DNA of 44,193 nucleotides, from contig NZSA01000068.1 of NCBI GenBank assembly GCA_002696645.1, positions 48,098 through 92,290 on the forward strand, read 5' to 3'. Both the position numbers and the translations under genes were made by a program. Positions 1 to 9,500 of this stretch are shown piece by piece; positions within the stretch are counted from its first letter, which is position 1; the number at the start of each line of letters is the position of its first letter. Below the pieces are notes generated by a model. That model made no database searches. It saw nothing but the letters and a program-made list of their open reading frames with translations, and was not told the origin of the DNA. This DNA is from Rhodospirillales bacterium. GTDB taxonomy: Bacteria > Pseudomonadota > Alphaproteobacteria > UBA8366 > Aestuariispiraceae.

Positions 1-899
1 TCAATCAGCGCCTCCGCCGCCCCTTGTTGCGGCGTTGCCATGATAGGGGACAGCGTCTTTCCCTCATCCATTTGGGCAATGTCATTGGCAACCAGATCAT
101 TATCCGGATGCAGCGCCTGATAACCTTTCAGAAGATCGCTGGCTCCTTGGATATTTCCCTGCATTTGTTTCGCCCGCGCCAGGGCACGGATGATTGCGTT
201 CGGGGCGGCCTCCAGATTATCTGCCGTTGGGGATAACAGCGCCTCTGCCTCGGCAGGACGATTGGCCGCTAAAAAGATCATGCTGGCGTGCAGGTCATGG
301 ATCGCCTTGGCCTGTGGGTCCTCATTCAGTCCATCCAGCATCAGGATCGCGGCATCGGCATCGCCCTTTCCAAATTCCGCCCAGGCCGCCAGGATCGGGG
401 TTGAATATCGTGCCATTGCGATGCGACGCGCCGGGTTCAGGACTTTCAACACACGATCCCAGTCTTCGCGCATCATGGCACCGACCGCCAGTGTCAGCGC
501 CGCGATATCAACCTCACTGGGATAGACAACAATCTGGGGGCGCGCCAATTCTATCGCTCGGTCGATGTGCCCGGCATGCAGGTTCGCCAGCATCCCGCGG
601 CGCTGTAACAGCGGATCATCTGGGTCATTGGAAAGAATTTGGTCCAACAAATCAGCCGCGCGTAAAAAATCATTCTCTGTTTCCGCCTGGCCTGCGGCAA
701 GATAGGCCCCATAGATGCTGTGCATCTGTTTCGGTAAGGGGTCATTTGTAACATCCGCCCTGGCGGCAGGGGCCGTGATGGTCGCGGCCATCATCATTCC
801 CAGGCCGCTGAGCAGTGCGCGTGCCGGGAAGGATTTCCACGGCGAGCAACCCGCAGTATGGGAATTGGAAGGGTAAGTGCGTGCTTGATAGCGGGTCAT
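1..899 (-). CDS. TPR-repeat exported protein, 3' end missing (runs off left edge)
   Basis: The reverse strand is open from an ATG at 899 to the left edge, giving about 299 residues with no stop. The start is preceded by a GAAAGAGA ribosome site 5-6 nt away. The N-terminus is long and polar, then has a hydrophobic stretch (about residues 28-46, with a Met run) ending in Ala-x-Ala-rich sequence, which fits a signal peptide. The rest is alternating amphipathic helices with TPR-like spacing, such as FLRAADLLDQILSNDPDDP and AEAEALLSPTADNLEAAP. This suggests a periplasmic or outer-membrane-associated scaffolding protein. No catalytic motif is visible. It is divergent from the TolC-type gene and shares a 365-bp intergenic region with it, so co-regulation is possible but unproven. 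The C-terminal part lies outside the window, so the family name beyond TPR is open. Confidence 0.75.
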   Translation of the reverse strand, partial: MTRYQARTYPSNSHTAGCSPWKSFPARALLSGLGMMMAATITAPAARADVTNDPLPKQMHSIYGAYLAAGQAETENDFLRAADLLDQILSNDPDDPLLQRRGMLANLHAGHIDRAIELARPQIVVYPSEVDIAALTLAVGAMMREDWDRVLKVLNPARRIAMARYSTPILAAWAEFGKGDADAAILMLDGLNEDPQAKAIHDLHASMIFLAANRPAEAEALLSPTADNLEAAPNAIIRALARAKQMQGNIQGASDLLKGYQALHPDNDLVANDIAQMDEGKTLSPIMATPQQGAAEALI

Positions 900-935
900 A
901 AATATCTCTTTCGTCCGACAGGCGGGAAATTTAGG

Positions 936-974
936 GATTCCCAACAGTACTAGACTCATAAGATAGAGAGACTC
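936..974. promoter_or_regulatory. Three GANTC sites at exact 17-bp spacing
   Basis: GATTC at 936-940, GACTC at 953-957 and GACTC at 970-974 begin exactly 17 bp apart, 37-75 bp upstream of the TPR start codon. GANTC is the target of the cell-cycle methyltransferase CcrM in Alphaproteobacteria (established). A chance density of about one per 256 bp makes three in 39 bp notable. A role in GcrA/CcrM-dependent transcription is inference. Confidence 0.45.
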
Positions 975-1056
975 GTCGTTTCTTGCCACTATGTCTCGTA
1001 AATAAGGTGCAACGGTTTGGTCTTTTCTCTCGGATTTGTTTAAAATCATGTAAGAA

Positions 1057-1071
1057 GGGCATAGTATGCCC
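1057..1071. promoter_or_regulatory. 15-bp perfect palindrome, operator-like
   Basis: GGGCATA and TATGCCC flank a single G, giving a perfect 7-bp inverted repeat about 194 bp upstream of the TolC-type gene. The short spacer suits a dimeric repressor better than a terminator, and no T-run follows. The regulator is unknown. Confidence 0.4.
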
Positions 1072-1264
1072 TACAGTGGGGTCAAGGACGAAGCGGGCAA
1101 ATGGACCAGCCTTGCGCGCATTGGGTAGGAATTGAATGTGGACCGATCCGCTCTAGGGGGTGGTTGCGTCTTTATCGGCATTGGGGGGGCTGGCGCGGAT
1201 TTGCTGACGGTGCAGCGCCCTCTGTGCCATATAATGCGGGCAAGATTGCTCGTGGATAGAGGGA

Positions 1265-3124
1265 ATGAAGGCAGCGCGCTTCATTGGGATTGCGGTTTTT
1301 ATCTTAACCTGCCTGGGCGGGAGCGTAGGTGCGCGTGCAGAACCCCTCGAACAATTGATCTCTGAAACTGTTGAAAATCATGATCGGGTCCAGGCCAGTC
1401 GGGCCCAGGTGGAATCGGCGCGGCAACGATCTCTGGTCGCTTTGGGGGTCTGGTATCCAAATCTGAACCTGACGGCGGGTGTTGAACGCTATCGATTGGA
1501 ACGCACCGGTCAGGCGACCCAGACCGAACCAGGCCAGGACCTCACAGCCACGATCACGCAATTGCTGTGGGATTTCGGGGCCAGCAATGCCTCAATCGAG
1601 CGGTCGCGGCTGGAGTTCACCCAATCCGAAATCGGACTTGTGCAAGTCCGCCAGGACCTGACGGCAGAGGCGATTTCTGCTTACATCAATCTTCTGCGCA
1701 GCGCTGAAATAGTCGGGTTTGCGCAACGATCAGAAGAGAACATTCGCAAACAGACCGGGCTGGAAGAAGCACGCATCGAAGCGGGGTCAGGTCTTTCAAC
1801 TGATTTGCTGCAGGCGAAAACGCAATTAGCAGGAGCCCAGGCCCGTCGTGTCGATGCAGAGGGTAACTACGAATTGGCGCTGAATCGATATCGTGCCGTA
1901 TTCGGGGATGTTCCCGGTGATCTGGCCGTTATGCCCGGCATTGATATCGACCGCAGCTTTGTTCCCGAAAGCCTGGATGCAGCGCTGCAGCAGGCTTTCA
2001 GCGGCAACCCGCAAATTCGATTGACCAGTCTGGATATATCCATCGCGCAACAGGATCGCATTGCCGCCAAAGCAGAAAACTTCACCCCGACATTTGAAAT
2101 GATCGGCGAGCGCAGCATGCTGAAAAACGATGGTGGCACCATTGGGCGCAAGAACGAATCGTCGATTAAGCTGCAACTTAGCTTCCCCTTTAATCTGGGA
2201 TTCACCTCCATCAATACATTGCGGGCGGCGCAATCGGATGAAGTGGCTGCGACACGGACCATGGGGGATTTGGAACGCACCATTGAAGAGCGCGTTCGCA
2301 ATGCCTGGAAACAATTGGAAACGGCGCGCCTGCGGTCTGGATATCTGTTCGATCAGGCCGGCATTGCGCGCGCCTTCCTTGAAGTCGCCATTCAGGAACG
2401 CAGCCTGGGTCAACGATCCTTAATCGATGTTCTGGCGGGTGAAACGTCGCTGATCAATGCACAAAGTGATGCGGTTGCTGCAGAGGCGGAGGTGTTATTG
2501 GCAATGGTGGAATTGCTGTCCGCTGCGGGCGCGCTGGAATATGATGTGATCAAAACAGTGCCGCGCCCGGATCGCTCTGAAATGCTGGCGCCGATCGCGA
2601 CCTTGTCTGACCAGATGGCGCCAGACCCGGCAATGGATTTACTGCTGTCCCCCACCGGTCAAGGGGGCACCTTGGATCCGTCGGCCCCGCTTGATCCGTC
2701 CCAGATCAATTCCAGTCAGGAAACGGGCCAGGATGGCAGCGTTTTTACGCCGCCCGCCCCACAATCATCCTTAACCGCGCCAACGGAACCCCCAACCTCT
2801 GCACTGACCCCCGATGCGCCAAAGGTTCCAGCGGAACCGCCAGCGCAGACTCAGGAAGGCTTGCGCAGCATGTTGGAGGCCCCTCCCAGTTTCGAAACGG
2901 ACACCGACCCTGTTCCCGATCCTGCCAATGCGCCATCCTTGCCGCGGCCTGATCCGCCCAATGAACCGCCGCGCGCGTCAGTCGAACCGATACCGCAGCC
3001 GACAGACCCATCCCCGCCCGAGTCCTCGACGGGTGGGGCTGCAACGGATTCTGACCCCATACCGGACGCGGAAGCTGCACCAAAAGGGGAACTCGACAAC
3101 CCGCTGTTTAATTGGGCACAATGA
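1265..3124 (+). CDS. TolC-family outer-membrane channel of type I secretion, with Pro-rich tail
   Basis: This 619-residue protein has a signal peptide (residues 1-25, ending in ARA) followed by about 405 residues with the two-fold TolC pattern: long helices joined by LNLTAG- and IRLTSLDIS-type strands, with QLLWDFGASNASIERSR and RSLIDVLAGETSLINAQSD as recognisable segments. In this family the protein forms the trimeric outer-membrane duct that docks on an HlyD-type adaptor. Residues from about 432 to the end are a low-complexity Pro/Ser/Thr/Asp/Glu tail, which is not a usual part of TolC. The start ATG follows AGAGGGA closely. The gene leads a same-strand run with the ABC transporter (85-bp gap) and the adaptor, so it probably exports the large adhesin encoded downstream. 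Confidence 0.88.
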   Translation: MKAARFIGIAVFILTCLGGSVGARAEPLEQLISETVENHDRVQASRAQVESARQRSLVALGVWYPNLNLTAGVERYRLERTGQATQTEPGQDLTATITQLLWDFGASNASIERSRLEFTQSEIGLVQVRQDLTAEAISAYINLLRSAEIVGFAQRSEENIRKQTGLEEARIEAGSGLSTDLLQAKTQLAGAQARRVDAEGNYELALNRYRAVFGDVPGDLAVMPGIDIDRSFVPESLDAALQQAFSGNPQIRLTSLDISIAQQDRIAAKAENFTPTFEMIGERSMLKNDGGTIGRKNESSIKLQLSFPFNLGFTSINTLRAAQSDEVAATRTMGDLERTIEERVRNAWKQLETARLRSGYLFDQAGIARAFLEVAIQERSLGQRSLIDVLAGETSLINAQSDAVAAEAEVLLAMVELLSAAGALEYDVIKTVPRPDRSEMLAPIATLSDQMAPDPAMDLLLSPTGQGGTLDPSAPLDPSQINSSQETGQDGSVFTPPAPQSSLTAPTEPPTSALTPDAPKVPAEPPAQTQEGLRSMLEAPPSFETDTDPVPDPANAPSLPRPDPPNEPPRASVEPIPQPTDPSPPESSTGGAATDSDPIPDAEAAPKGELDNPLFNWAQ

Positions 3125-3209
3125 CCCAGACCCGACCACGGTATGAATGATGGAAGGGACTTTTGGTTTTCGGCCTGTTGGGAGGTCCGCATAATGGGGC
3201 GCGCAGAAA

Positions 3210-4946
3210 ATGGGTGAGCTTTGGGCACGGTTGCAGCGCAGACCCACACAGGCAATGCTGATCCTGATCGCATCACTGTTGGCGAATGTTCTGGGGTTGG
3301 CCTCTTCGCTTTATGTCATTCAGGTTCTTAATCGCTACGTTTCCCATGGCGTTGATTCGACCTTGTTCACGCTGACCAGCGGCGTGCTGTTGGCGATTCT
3401 TTTCGAACTCGGCTTTCGATGGAGCCGTTTGAAGCTTGCGGCCACTTTGTCTGGAGAACCGGATCATAATCTGGGCGTTGGGGCCTATGGCGTCCTGACG
3501 ACCGCGCGCCTCAGCGATTTGGAGAAAGTTCCATCCGGAGAGCGTCGGGAGGCATTGTCAGGCGTTGAGCAGGTGGAAAGCGCATTTTCCGCCCCGAATA
3601 TGACAGCAATTTTCGATCTGCCCTTTGCCTTGTTGTATGTGGGCGCGATCTTTCTGTTCAGCCCTATTCTGGCGGGCATTGTGTTCACGACGATATGTGT
3701 CGTTGCGATTCTGGGGGTGACCAATCAGATCGTGCTGCGACCCATGAGTAAGAAAATCGCAGAACATCAATCGATTGGGCATGGGCTGATCAGCACAACG
3801 ACTTCAACAGCGGAAAGTGTCAGGGCCTTTGGTGCGGGCCATCGCTTGATCGAAGATTGGGCAAAGAACCTGCAGGTGGTGCAGGCGTTGCGGCGGCGCT
3901 TGGCGCGTCGTCAGGGGGGGCTGCAGTCTTTAACACAAAGTGCGCAGGGCATTATGAGTGTTGCCGTCATCGGTGTCGGGGCGGCGATGGTGGTGCGGGG
4001 AGAATTGGATGTAGGCACGATGATTGGTGCCAACTTGCTGGGTGCGCGGGCGTTGCAGCCGGTCACCCGGTTTGCGCAATTGTCAGAAGCGCTGGTCCGA
4101 TCCCGCCTGGCTATGGATCGTGCACGGGCGCTGGTAGGCCTGCCGGTGGAACCCAGTGAAGGATCCGCCTTGCGCGATTACAGTGGGGCACTGGAAATTC
4201 GGGATGTCGCCTATACACCCCCTGGCGCCCCGACGCCCTTGTTTGAGGATCTGTCGATCCGCCTGGACCCGGGCGCCGTGGTCGCGCTGGTGGGGCGCAA
4301 CGGGGCGGGAAAGACGACCTTGGCCCGATTGATTGCGGGGCTGATCCAACCGGATCGGGGGCAGATTCTGGCCGATGGTGTCGATCTGCGGCAATTGGTG
4401 CCCGCATGGTGGCGGCGGCAACTGGTTTATCTGCCACAGGAACCGACCTTCATTAATGGCACCATTCGCGATAATCTGCGCATGCTAAAGCCCGATCTGA
4501 CCGATGAAGTGCTGGAGGCGATTCTGGAGCGCAGCGGTGCCGCCCGGTTCGTTCACGAGACGGAAAAGGGTCTTGATACCCTGATCACGAATAATGGGAT
4601 GACCCTGGCCCGGGGGGTGCGCCGCAGGCTTGCCGTGGCGCGCGCACTGGCCTCTGGCGGGCGTTTGGTGATCTTTGACGAACCGACCGAGGGGATGGAT
4701 GAAGAGGGCATTCGTCAGGTCTACGAATCCCTGATCCAACTGGCCCGGGCGGGTCGGACAATCATCGTTTCATCCCACGATCAGCAGATCATTCGGGGGG
4801 CACAGATACTGGTGGATCTGGATGCGAAGCCACGGCCGACCGTTAAGGTTCTGTCCAAGGAAAACCCCGGCGCATCGAAAGATTGGAACGCGGGCGCGCG
4901 CGGTCAAAATCCCGCGCCTAAGCCTCGGGCGAAAGCAGCGCAATGA
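3210..4946 (+). CDS. Type I secretion ABC transporter (permease-ATPase), degenerate signature motif
   Basis: This is a half-transporter of 578 residues, about the length of PrtD-type exporters, with no N-terminal C39-like peptidase domain. Transmembrane helices occupy roughly residues 12-300. The ATPase domain begins near 325: Walker A GRNGAGKTT, Q-loop VYLPQEPTF, Walker B LVIFDEPTEG and H-loop IIVSSHD are all present. The C-loop is unusual. Where LSGGQ is expected the protein reads LARGV, followed by RRRLAVARAL, so the Ser and the first Gly are replaced. It probably energises export of the adhesin through the adjacent adaptor and TolC-like duct. An in-frame stop at 3192-3194 rules out an upstream start. 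The chosen ATG has only a weak ribosome site. Confidence 0.9.
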   Translation: MGELWARLQRRPTQAMLILIASLLANVLGLASSLYVIQVLNRYVSHGVDSTLFTLTSGVLLAILFELGFRWSRLKLAATLSGEPDHNLGVGAYGVLTTARLSDLEKVPSGERREALSGVEQVESAFSAPNMTAIFDLPFALLYVGAIFLFSPILAGIVFTTICVVAILGVTNQIVLRPMSKKIAEHQSIGHGLISTTTSTAESVRAFGAGHRLIEDWAKNLQVVQALRRRLARRQGGLQSLTQSAQGIMSVAVIGVGAAMVVRGELDVGTMIGANLLGARALQPVTRFAQLSEALVRSRLAMDRARALVGLPVEPSEGSALRDYSGALEIRDVAYTPPGAPTPLFEDLSIRLDPGAVVALVGRNGAGKTTLARLIAGLIQPDRGQILADGVDLRQLVPAWWRRQLVYLPQEPTFINGTIRDNLRMLKPDLTDEVLEAILERSGAARFVHETEKGLDTLITNNGMTLARGVRRRLAVARALASGGRLVIFDEPTEGMDEEGIRQVYESLIQLARAGRTIIVSSHDQQIIRGAQILVDLDAKPRPTVKVLSKENPGASKDWNAGARGQNPAPKPRAKAAQ

Positions 4947-4974
4947 AGCAGGTACAGCGTAGAAACAGGTCGGC

Positions 4975-6270
4975 ATGATGACTGCGAAACAGGATAAATC
5001 GCCAATTGAATCAGCCACCGGGGCAGTGGGCTTTATCGTGTTGGCGGGGGCCTTTGTTGTGGCCTTTGCGGTATGGACCTGGTTTGGCAGCCTGGACATC
5101 GTCAGCGCCACAGTGGGGGAAGTCGTGCCCGCCAGCCGCGTGCGCCAAATTCAACATCTGGAAGGCGGCATTGTTGCGGATATCCAAGTGCAGGAACGTG
5201 AAATCGTTGAACCTGGACAGATCATGTTCGTTCTGGATTCAACCCAGATTGATGCGGAAGTTGCAGAGCTGCGGGCACGTCTGACTGGCCTGCGGATTGA
5301 AATTGCGCGTTTGAATTCAGAACTGGCAGGCAGAAGCGATGCTGATTTCCCAGAGGACCTGATAGAACGTGTGCCCGATCAAATTGAGGCGGCCCGCCAA
5401 TTGATGGAAACGCGGCGCAAGCGACTTGCGGCGGAGTTTAATGTTCAGCGCCAGTTGATCGCCCAGCGTCGTCAGGAAATTGCAGAAGTATCCGCACGTC
5501 TTGAAACCGCAGCGGCCACCCGAGGGTTTCTGCAGGAACAGATCAAGATATCCGATACGCTGTTGAAACAGAATATCACCAACCGCATGACCCATATCAA
5601 CCTGTTGAAGGATCTTGCGACGCTGGAGGGGCGGGTCAAGGAAGACCGTGCCATGGCGCAACGCACGCGCGCAGGCATGGAAGAGGCCCAGGCGAGGCTG
5701 ACGGAAATTGCCGAGAAGTTTACCGAAGAAGCCCGCGCGCAGTTGAACGCATCAGAACGCGAGTTTCAGGAATTGAGCGAACGTCTGCGGAAATTTGAAG
5801 ACAGCCAGTCCCGCATGATCATTCGCTCGCCGGTCGCGGGGATTGTTAAGACCATCGCGGTCAGCACGATCGGGGGCGTGGTGCGCGCCGGGGATGTTCT
5901 GGCGGAAATTGTGCCTATGGAAGAGCGGCTGGTGATTGATGCCAGAATGCCGCTGGATGATATCGGATTCGTCCGCCCCGGACAGTCGGCACAGATCAGC
6001 CTTACTTCCTCTGATGCGGCGCGATTTGGCAAATTGGACGGAACTGTGGTGGGTGTCAGTCCTGATGCATTACTGGATGAAGACGGTGTTCCCTACTACT
6101 CGGTGCGCATAGAAACCGCAGCCCAGATGTTCAAAGATGGTGATTTAGAGTATCGTTTGTATCCGGGGATGCGCGTGTCCAGCAGCATCATCATTGGCCA
6201 GCGCCGCATAGCCCAATATATTTTAGACCCCTATGTTCGCTCAATGCGGGCTGCACTGCGAGAACGCTAG
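4975..6270 (+). CDS. HlyD-family periplasmic adaptor of type I secretion
   Basis: This 431-residue membrane-fusion protein has a short cytoplasmic N-terminus, one membrane anchor (about residues 16-38), and a lipoyl-like half motif near 55-85 (IQHLEGGIVADIQVQE). A long coiled coil spans about 85-285 and is rich in Glu, Arg, Gln and Ala. The second lipoyl half (MIIRSPVAGIVKTIAVSTIG) follows, then a C-terminal beta-barrel ending near RRIAQYILDPYVRS. This is the standard layout of adaptors that bridge an inner-membrane ABC exporter and a TolC duct. It lies 28 bp after the ABC gene, so it is very likely co-transcribed. Two adjacent ATGs (4975 and 4978) could serve as start, and the ribosome site is weak, suggesting translational coupling. 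Confidence 0.92.
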   Translation: MMTAKQDKSPIESATGAVGFIVLAGAFVVAFAVWTWFGSLDIVSATVGEVVPASRVRQIQHLEGGIVADIQVQEREIVEPGQIMFVLDSTQIDAEVAELRARLTGLRIEIARLNSELAGRSDADFPEDLIERVPDQIEAARQLMETRRKRLAAEFNVQRQLIAQRRQEIAEVSARLETAAATRGFLQEQIKISDTLLKQNITNRMTHINLLKDLATLEGRVKEDRAMAQRTRAGMEEAQARLTEIAEKFTEEARAQLNASEREFQELSERLRKFEDSQSRMIIRSPVAGIVKTIAVSTIGGVVRAGDVLAEIVPMEERLVIDARMPLDDIGFVRPGQSAQISLTSSDAARFGKLDGTVVGVSPDALLDEDGVPYYSVRIETAAQMFKDGDLEYRLYPGMRVSSSIIIGQRRIAQYILDPYVRSMRAALRER

Positions 6271-6575
6271 ACTTTTCAGATGTAGTGCTAGCGCTTTGAT
6301 AATATTTTAGAATTTCTTGTTTCAATTTATGTAATGCGTTCTGGGAAATATGCTCAAATCAGAAAATGCAGAATTTTCTGAACACGGTTTTAAAAAATTA
6401 TATAAAATTTTACGAAAAATATTATAAAAAATGTGGCAAAGTTAATTGGGCTTCCCATATAAGAGTCGCAATTTTACGGTGTTTTAGGCTAAAATGTAGG
6501 GAATTGGGCTAGTAACTGATGTAAACTGCCAAGCGCTCCAATTCGGATTCCGCTGGGAAACGGGGACTAAAATCG
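6271..6575 (+). promoter_or_regulatory. AT-rich leader of the adhesin gene
   Basis: This 305-bp gap is strikingly AT-rich, especially 6290-6450, between GC-richer coding regions. It contains a perfect 9-bp inverted repeat (listed separately) and long A/T runs. The adhesin start at 6576 follows GGGGACTAAAATCG, a usable ribosome site. Such AT-rich upstream DNA often binds silencers (MucR/Ros or H-NS-type in other bacteria) and suggests that the adhesin is regulated separately from its exporter. That role is inference. No RNA gene or small ORF with coding character was seen. Confidence 0.55.
6359..6381. promoter_or_regulatory. 9-bp inverted repeat with 5-nt spacer
   Basis: TCAGAAAAT and ATTTTCTGA flank GCAGA, about 195 bp upstream of the adhesin start. 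The arms match perfectly. No T-run follows on the forward strand, so an operator is more likely than a terminator for the preceding HlyD gene, though some attenuating role cannot be excluded. Confidence 0.45.
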
Positions 6576-9500
6576 ATGGCTGATACGATTGAGGATGTTC
6601 AGGCTCAAGGGGGGGCGTCCAGCATAGCTGGCCTGCCAACAGATGTTTTTGACAACCTTCTAATCGCGATCTCAGCCGGGGAGAATGTTGAAGAAGCGCT
6701 GAATGCGGTCCGCGAGTCCATGCGCGAAGCCGCTATCGATGCCGGGGCCAGCACTGCCGCAGCAGATCAGGCGGCTGATGTTTTTCTTGAGACCTTCCAG
6801 AACGAAGTATTTCTTTCGAACCGAGCCCCCCGTGATGCGGTGGACTATGCCGAACAGGCGATGCAGCAATCGATTGACACATTTGACGCTGCGCAGGGTC
6901 AGTCTCCGGCAGATGCACTGCTGGCGGCGATTGCTTCCGGTCAGGGCGTAGAAGAAGCCGTTTCCCGGGTCGTTGGCGACATGATTGCTAATGGCGATGC
7001 TCCCCAGGACCCCGCCGCTATTGAGGCGGCCTTCTTGTCCGAATTGCAGGAATCTCTGGCGCAAGGCAGCAGCCCGCAAGCGGCGCTGGACTCGGCCTCT
7101 GTTGCCGCCGACGCGCAATTGACCAGCCAGCAGCAGGCATCCGTCCCAGTTGAAAATTCCATCCTCTCCTCGTTGGCCAATGGCGACAATGTTGGGGACG
7201 CCCTGTCAGATGCCGCCCGTTTGGCCGGTGGCGATGCGAATGCCTTTGCAGATAATCTGGAAGCCGCCTTGTCTCAGGGAATGGGGGCCGATGACGCACT
7301 GGCGGATGCGACACAGGCCGCAACGGATACGGCAGCAGCAAAGCAGGCCGGAGAAGTTGATCTGGATGCGGCGGGCCGGTTGGCTCAATCCCTGGCGCAG
7401 GGTGAAAATGTTGCCAATGCGCTGCAAGAGGCGGGCGGTGGTGAGGCGTTCGCCGCGACGCTGGAACAGTCTCTGGCCGCTGGGAATGACGCTGGGCAGG
7501 CTTTAGCGGAGGCCGATAGTGCTCAACAGCAGCAAGACGCCAATGCGGATGCGCAATCTGTTCCGCTGTCGGCTGCTGATAAATTGGCCGCCGCCCTGGC
7601 CAATGGCGCGGATGCGGAAACTCTTGCGCAATTAAGCGGTAATTCTGATTTTGCGGATGCGCTGGAACAAAGCCTTGCATCGGGGGAATCTCCCGTCAAT
7701 GCAATGAATGATGCCCAGCAAGCGGCACAGGAAGCCGCAGCAGTCGCGCAGGCCCAGGACGTGCCCTTGTCCCCTGCGGATCAATTGGCGGCATCCCTGG
7801 CTTCTGGTGATAATGTCGATGACGCCATGGCGAATGCCGGTCAGGGCGATGCGTTCGGGGAGGAACTGATATCCTCTCTGGCGGATGGTCAGGCACCCGG
7901 CGATGCATTGGCCGGGGCAGCGGATGCGCAACAGGCAGCAGATACGACCAGTCAAAATCAATCCGTGCCTTCTGATCCCGCCGCAACCGCATTGGCGCAA
8001 GGGGGCGATGCCGCAAAAGATGTTAATCTGGCCCAGGCCGTCGCCGATGCGACCGGCACGACCGGCGGTGAAACGACGGATCAGGGCAGCCAGACTCAGG
8101 CTGGACAAGAACAGGCTGGACAAGAACAGGCTGGACAAGATCAGGCTGGACAACAGCAAACCGCGGATGGCGCAGCCACTGGCGATACCGGCACATCGCA
8201 ACCTGCCGCGACGACAACGGCAGATTCGTCGGGTCAGCCATCTGGTGGAAACACCGGGCCTGCGACATCACAACAGGCCAGCACGGACCAAGCCGCCCCT
8301 CAACAGACGACAAGTGACGAAGAAGCTGCCCCCTCTCAGGAGACGCAACAGCAAGTCGCCTCTGAGGATACCAAGACCGAGACCGGTGAAGATGGCGCGG
8401 ATCCACAAACCGAGTCCGATACTGCGGAATCCGTTGAACAGGTTGCCCAGGGCCCTGGCGAGGGCGAAAATTCCGACACCGCCACCGGCGATGATGAGGC
8501 AACGGGTCAAGGCGTGACCGAAACCATTCAGGTGGCGGATGCTGGGACCGGGACCGAAGAACAGGGGAACACCCAGAATCAGACTGAAGACCCTGCGCCG
8601 GAAGGGGGCGGGTCCGATCAGCCAACGGATGAAGAAATCGCGGCCTTGCAGGAGATTGAATCCGCAGCCGGTGGGAATACGAATACCAATAATTCGTCGC
8701 CGCGTGGGCCAAATTTTGAGAATAACCTCAATCCAGGACCGTTCGGCAACACCACGCCGTCCTACACGCCCAGCAGTTTTGGCCCGTCGACAACGACCAC
8801 GCCGACACGGACGACATCCCAGACAACATCACAGGATACGGCACCGACCCAGACCACAACGCCGGTTAATCTGAATCCCATTGTGACCAGCGATACCGGG
8901 GCCGGGACCGAAAACCAGACCTTGTCCCTGTCTGTCCTGAGCAATGACTACGATCCGGATGGTCAACCTTTAACCATTACCGCAGCCAGTGTGCCACAAG
9001 GCAAGGGTACCGTTCAAATCGCCGGACCTGTGGTGACATTCAACCCCGGAACCGATTTTGATGATCTGGACGCCGGGGATACGGAAAGCATTACAATTTC
9101 CTATACCGTGTCTGATGGGGTTGGCGGGTCTGCCTCCAGCACCGTTTCTGTGGTCGTGACGGGCACAAACGATGTGCCGGTAATTGATCTGGCGGACAGC
9201 ACCGTGACAGGTGCTGCGACGGAAGCAACCGATAATGCGGAGCCCGGTGATCCCGATTTGACCGCTGCTGGAGAGCTTAAATTCATCGATGTGGATGCGG
9301 ATGGCACGCATACAGTAAATGTCACCCCCTCGTTTGGCGTCGCGGGGATTTTGACTGCAGCGATCACAACACCGGCTGTGGGTGCGACGGGCACTGTTTC
9401 CTGGGATTACACAGTGCCAGAGGGAAGTTTTGATTATTTGACCACTGGCGAAACGGCGACGGAAGTCTTCCGTGTCACCGTGACCGATGATCAAGGAACG

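Larger units (their letters stand above)
900..1264. promoter_or_regulatory. Divergent intergenic region between TPR gene and TolC operon
   Basis: This 365-bp region separates divergent genes. It contains three regularly spaced GANTC sites near the TPR gene and a 15-bp palindrome nearer the TolC gene, both listed separately. A short forward reading frame starting at 1132 overlaps the TolC start and has no coding character. I see no RNA gene. Promoters for both directions should lie here, but I could not assign a convincing -35/-10 pair. Confidence 0.5.

Noticed and set aside
1132-1365. A forward frame overlapping the TolC start
   Set aside because: It has no ribosome site and overlaps the signal-peptide coding of a clear TolC-family gene. 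It is a shadow of the other frame.
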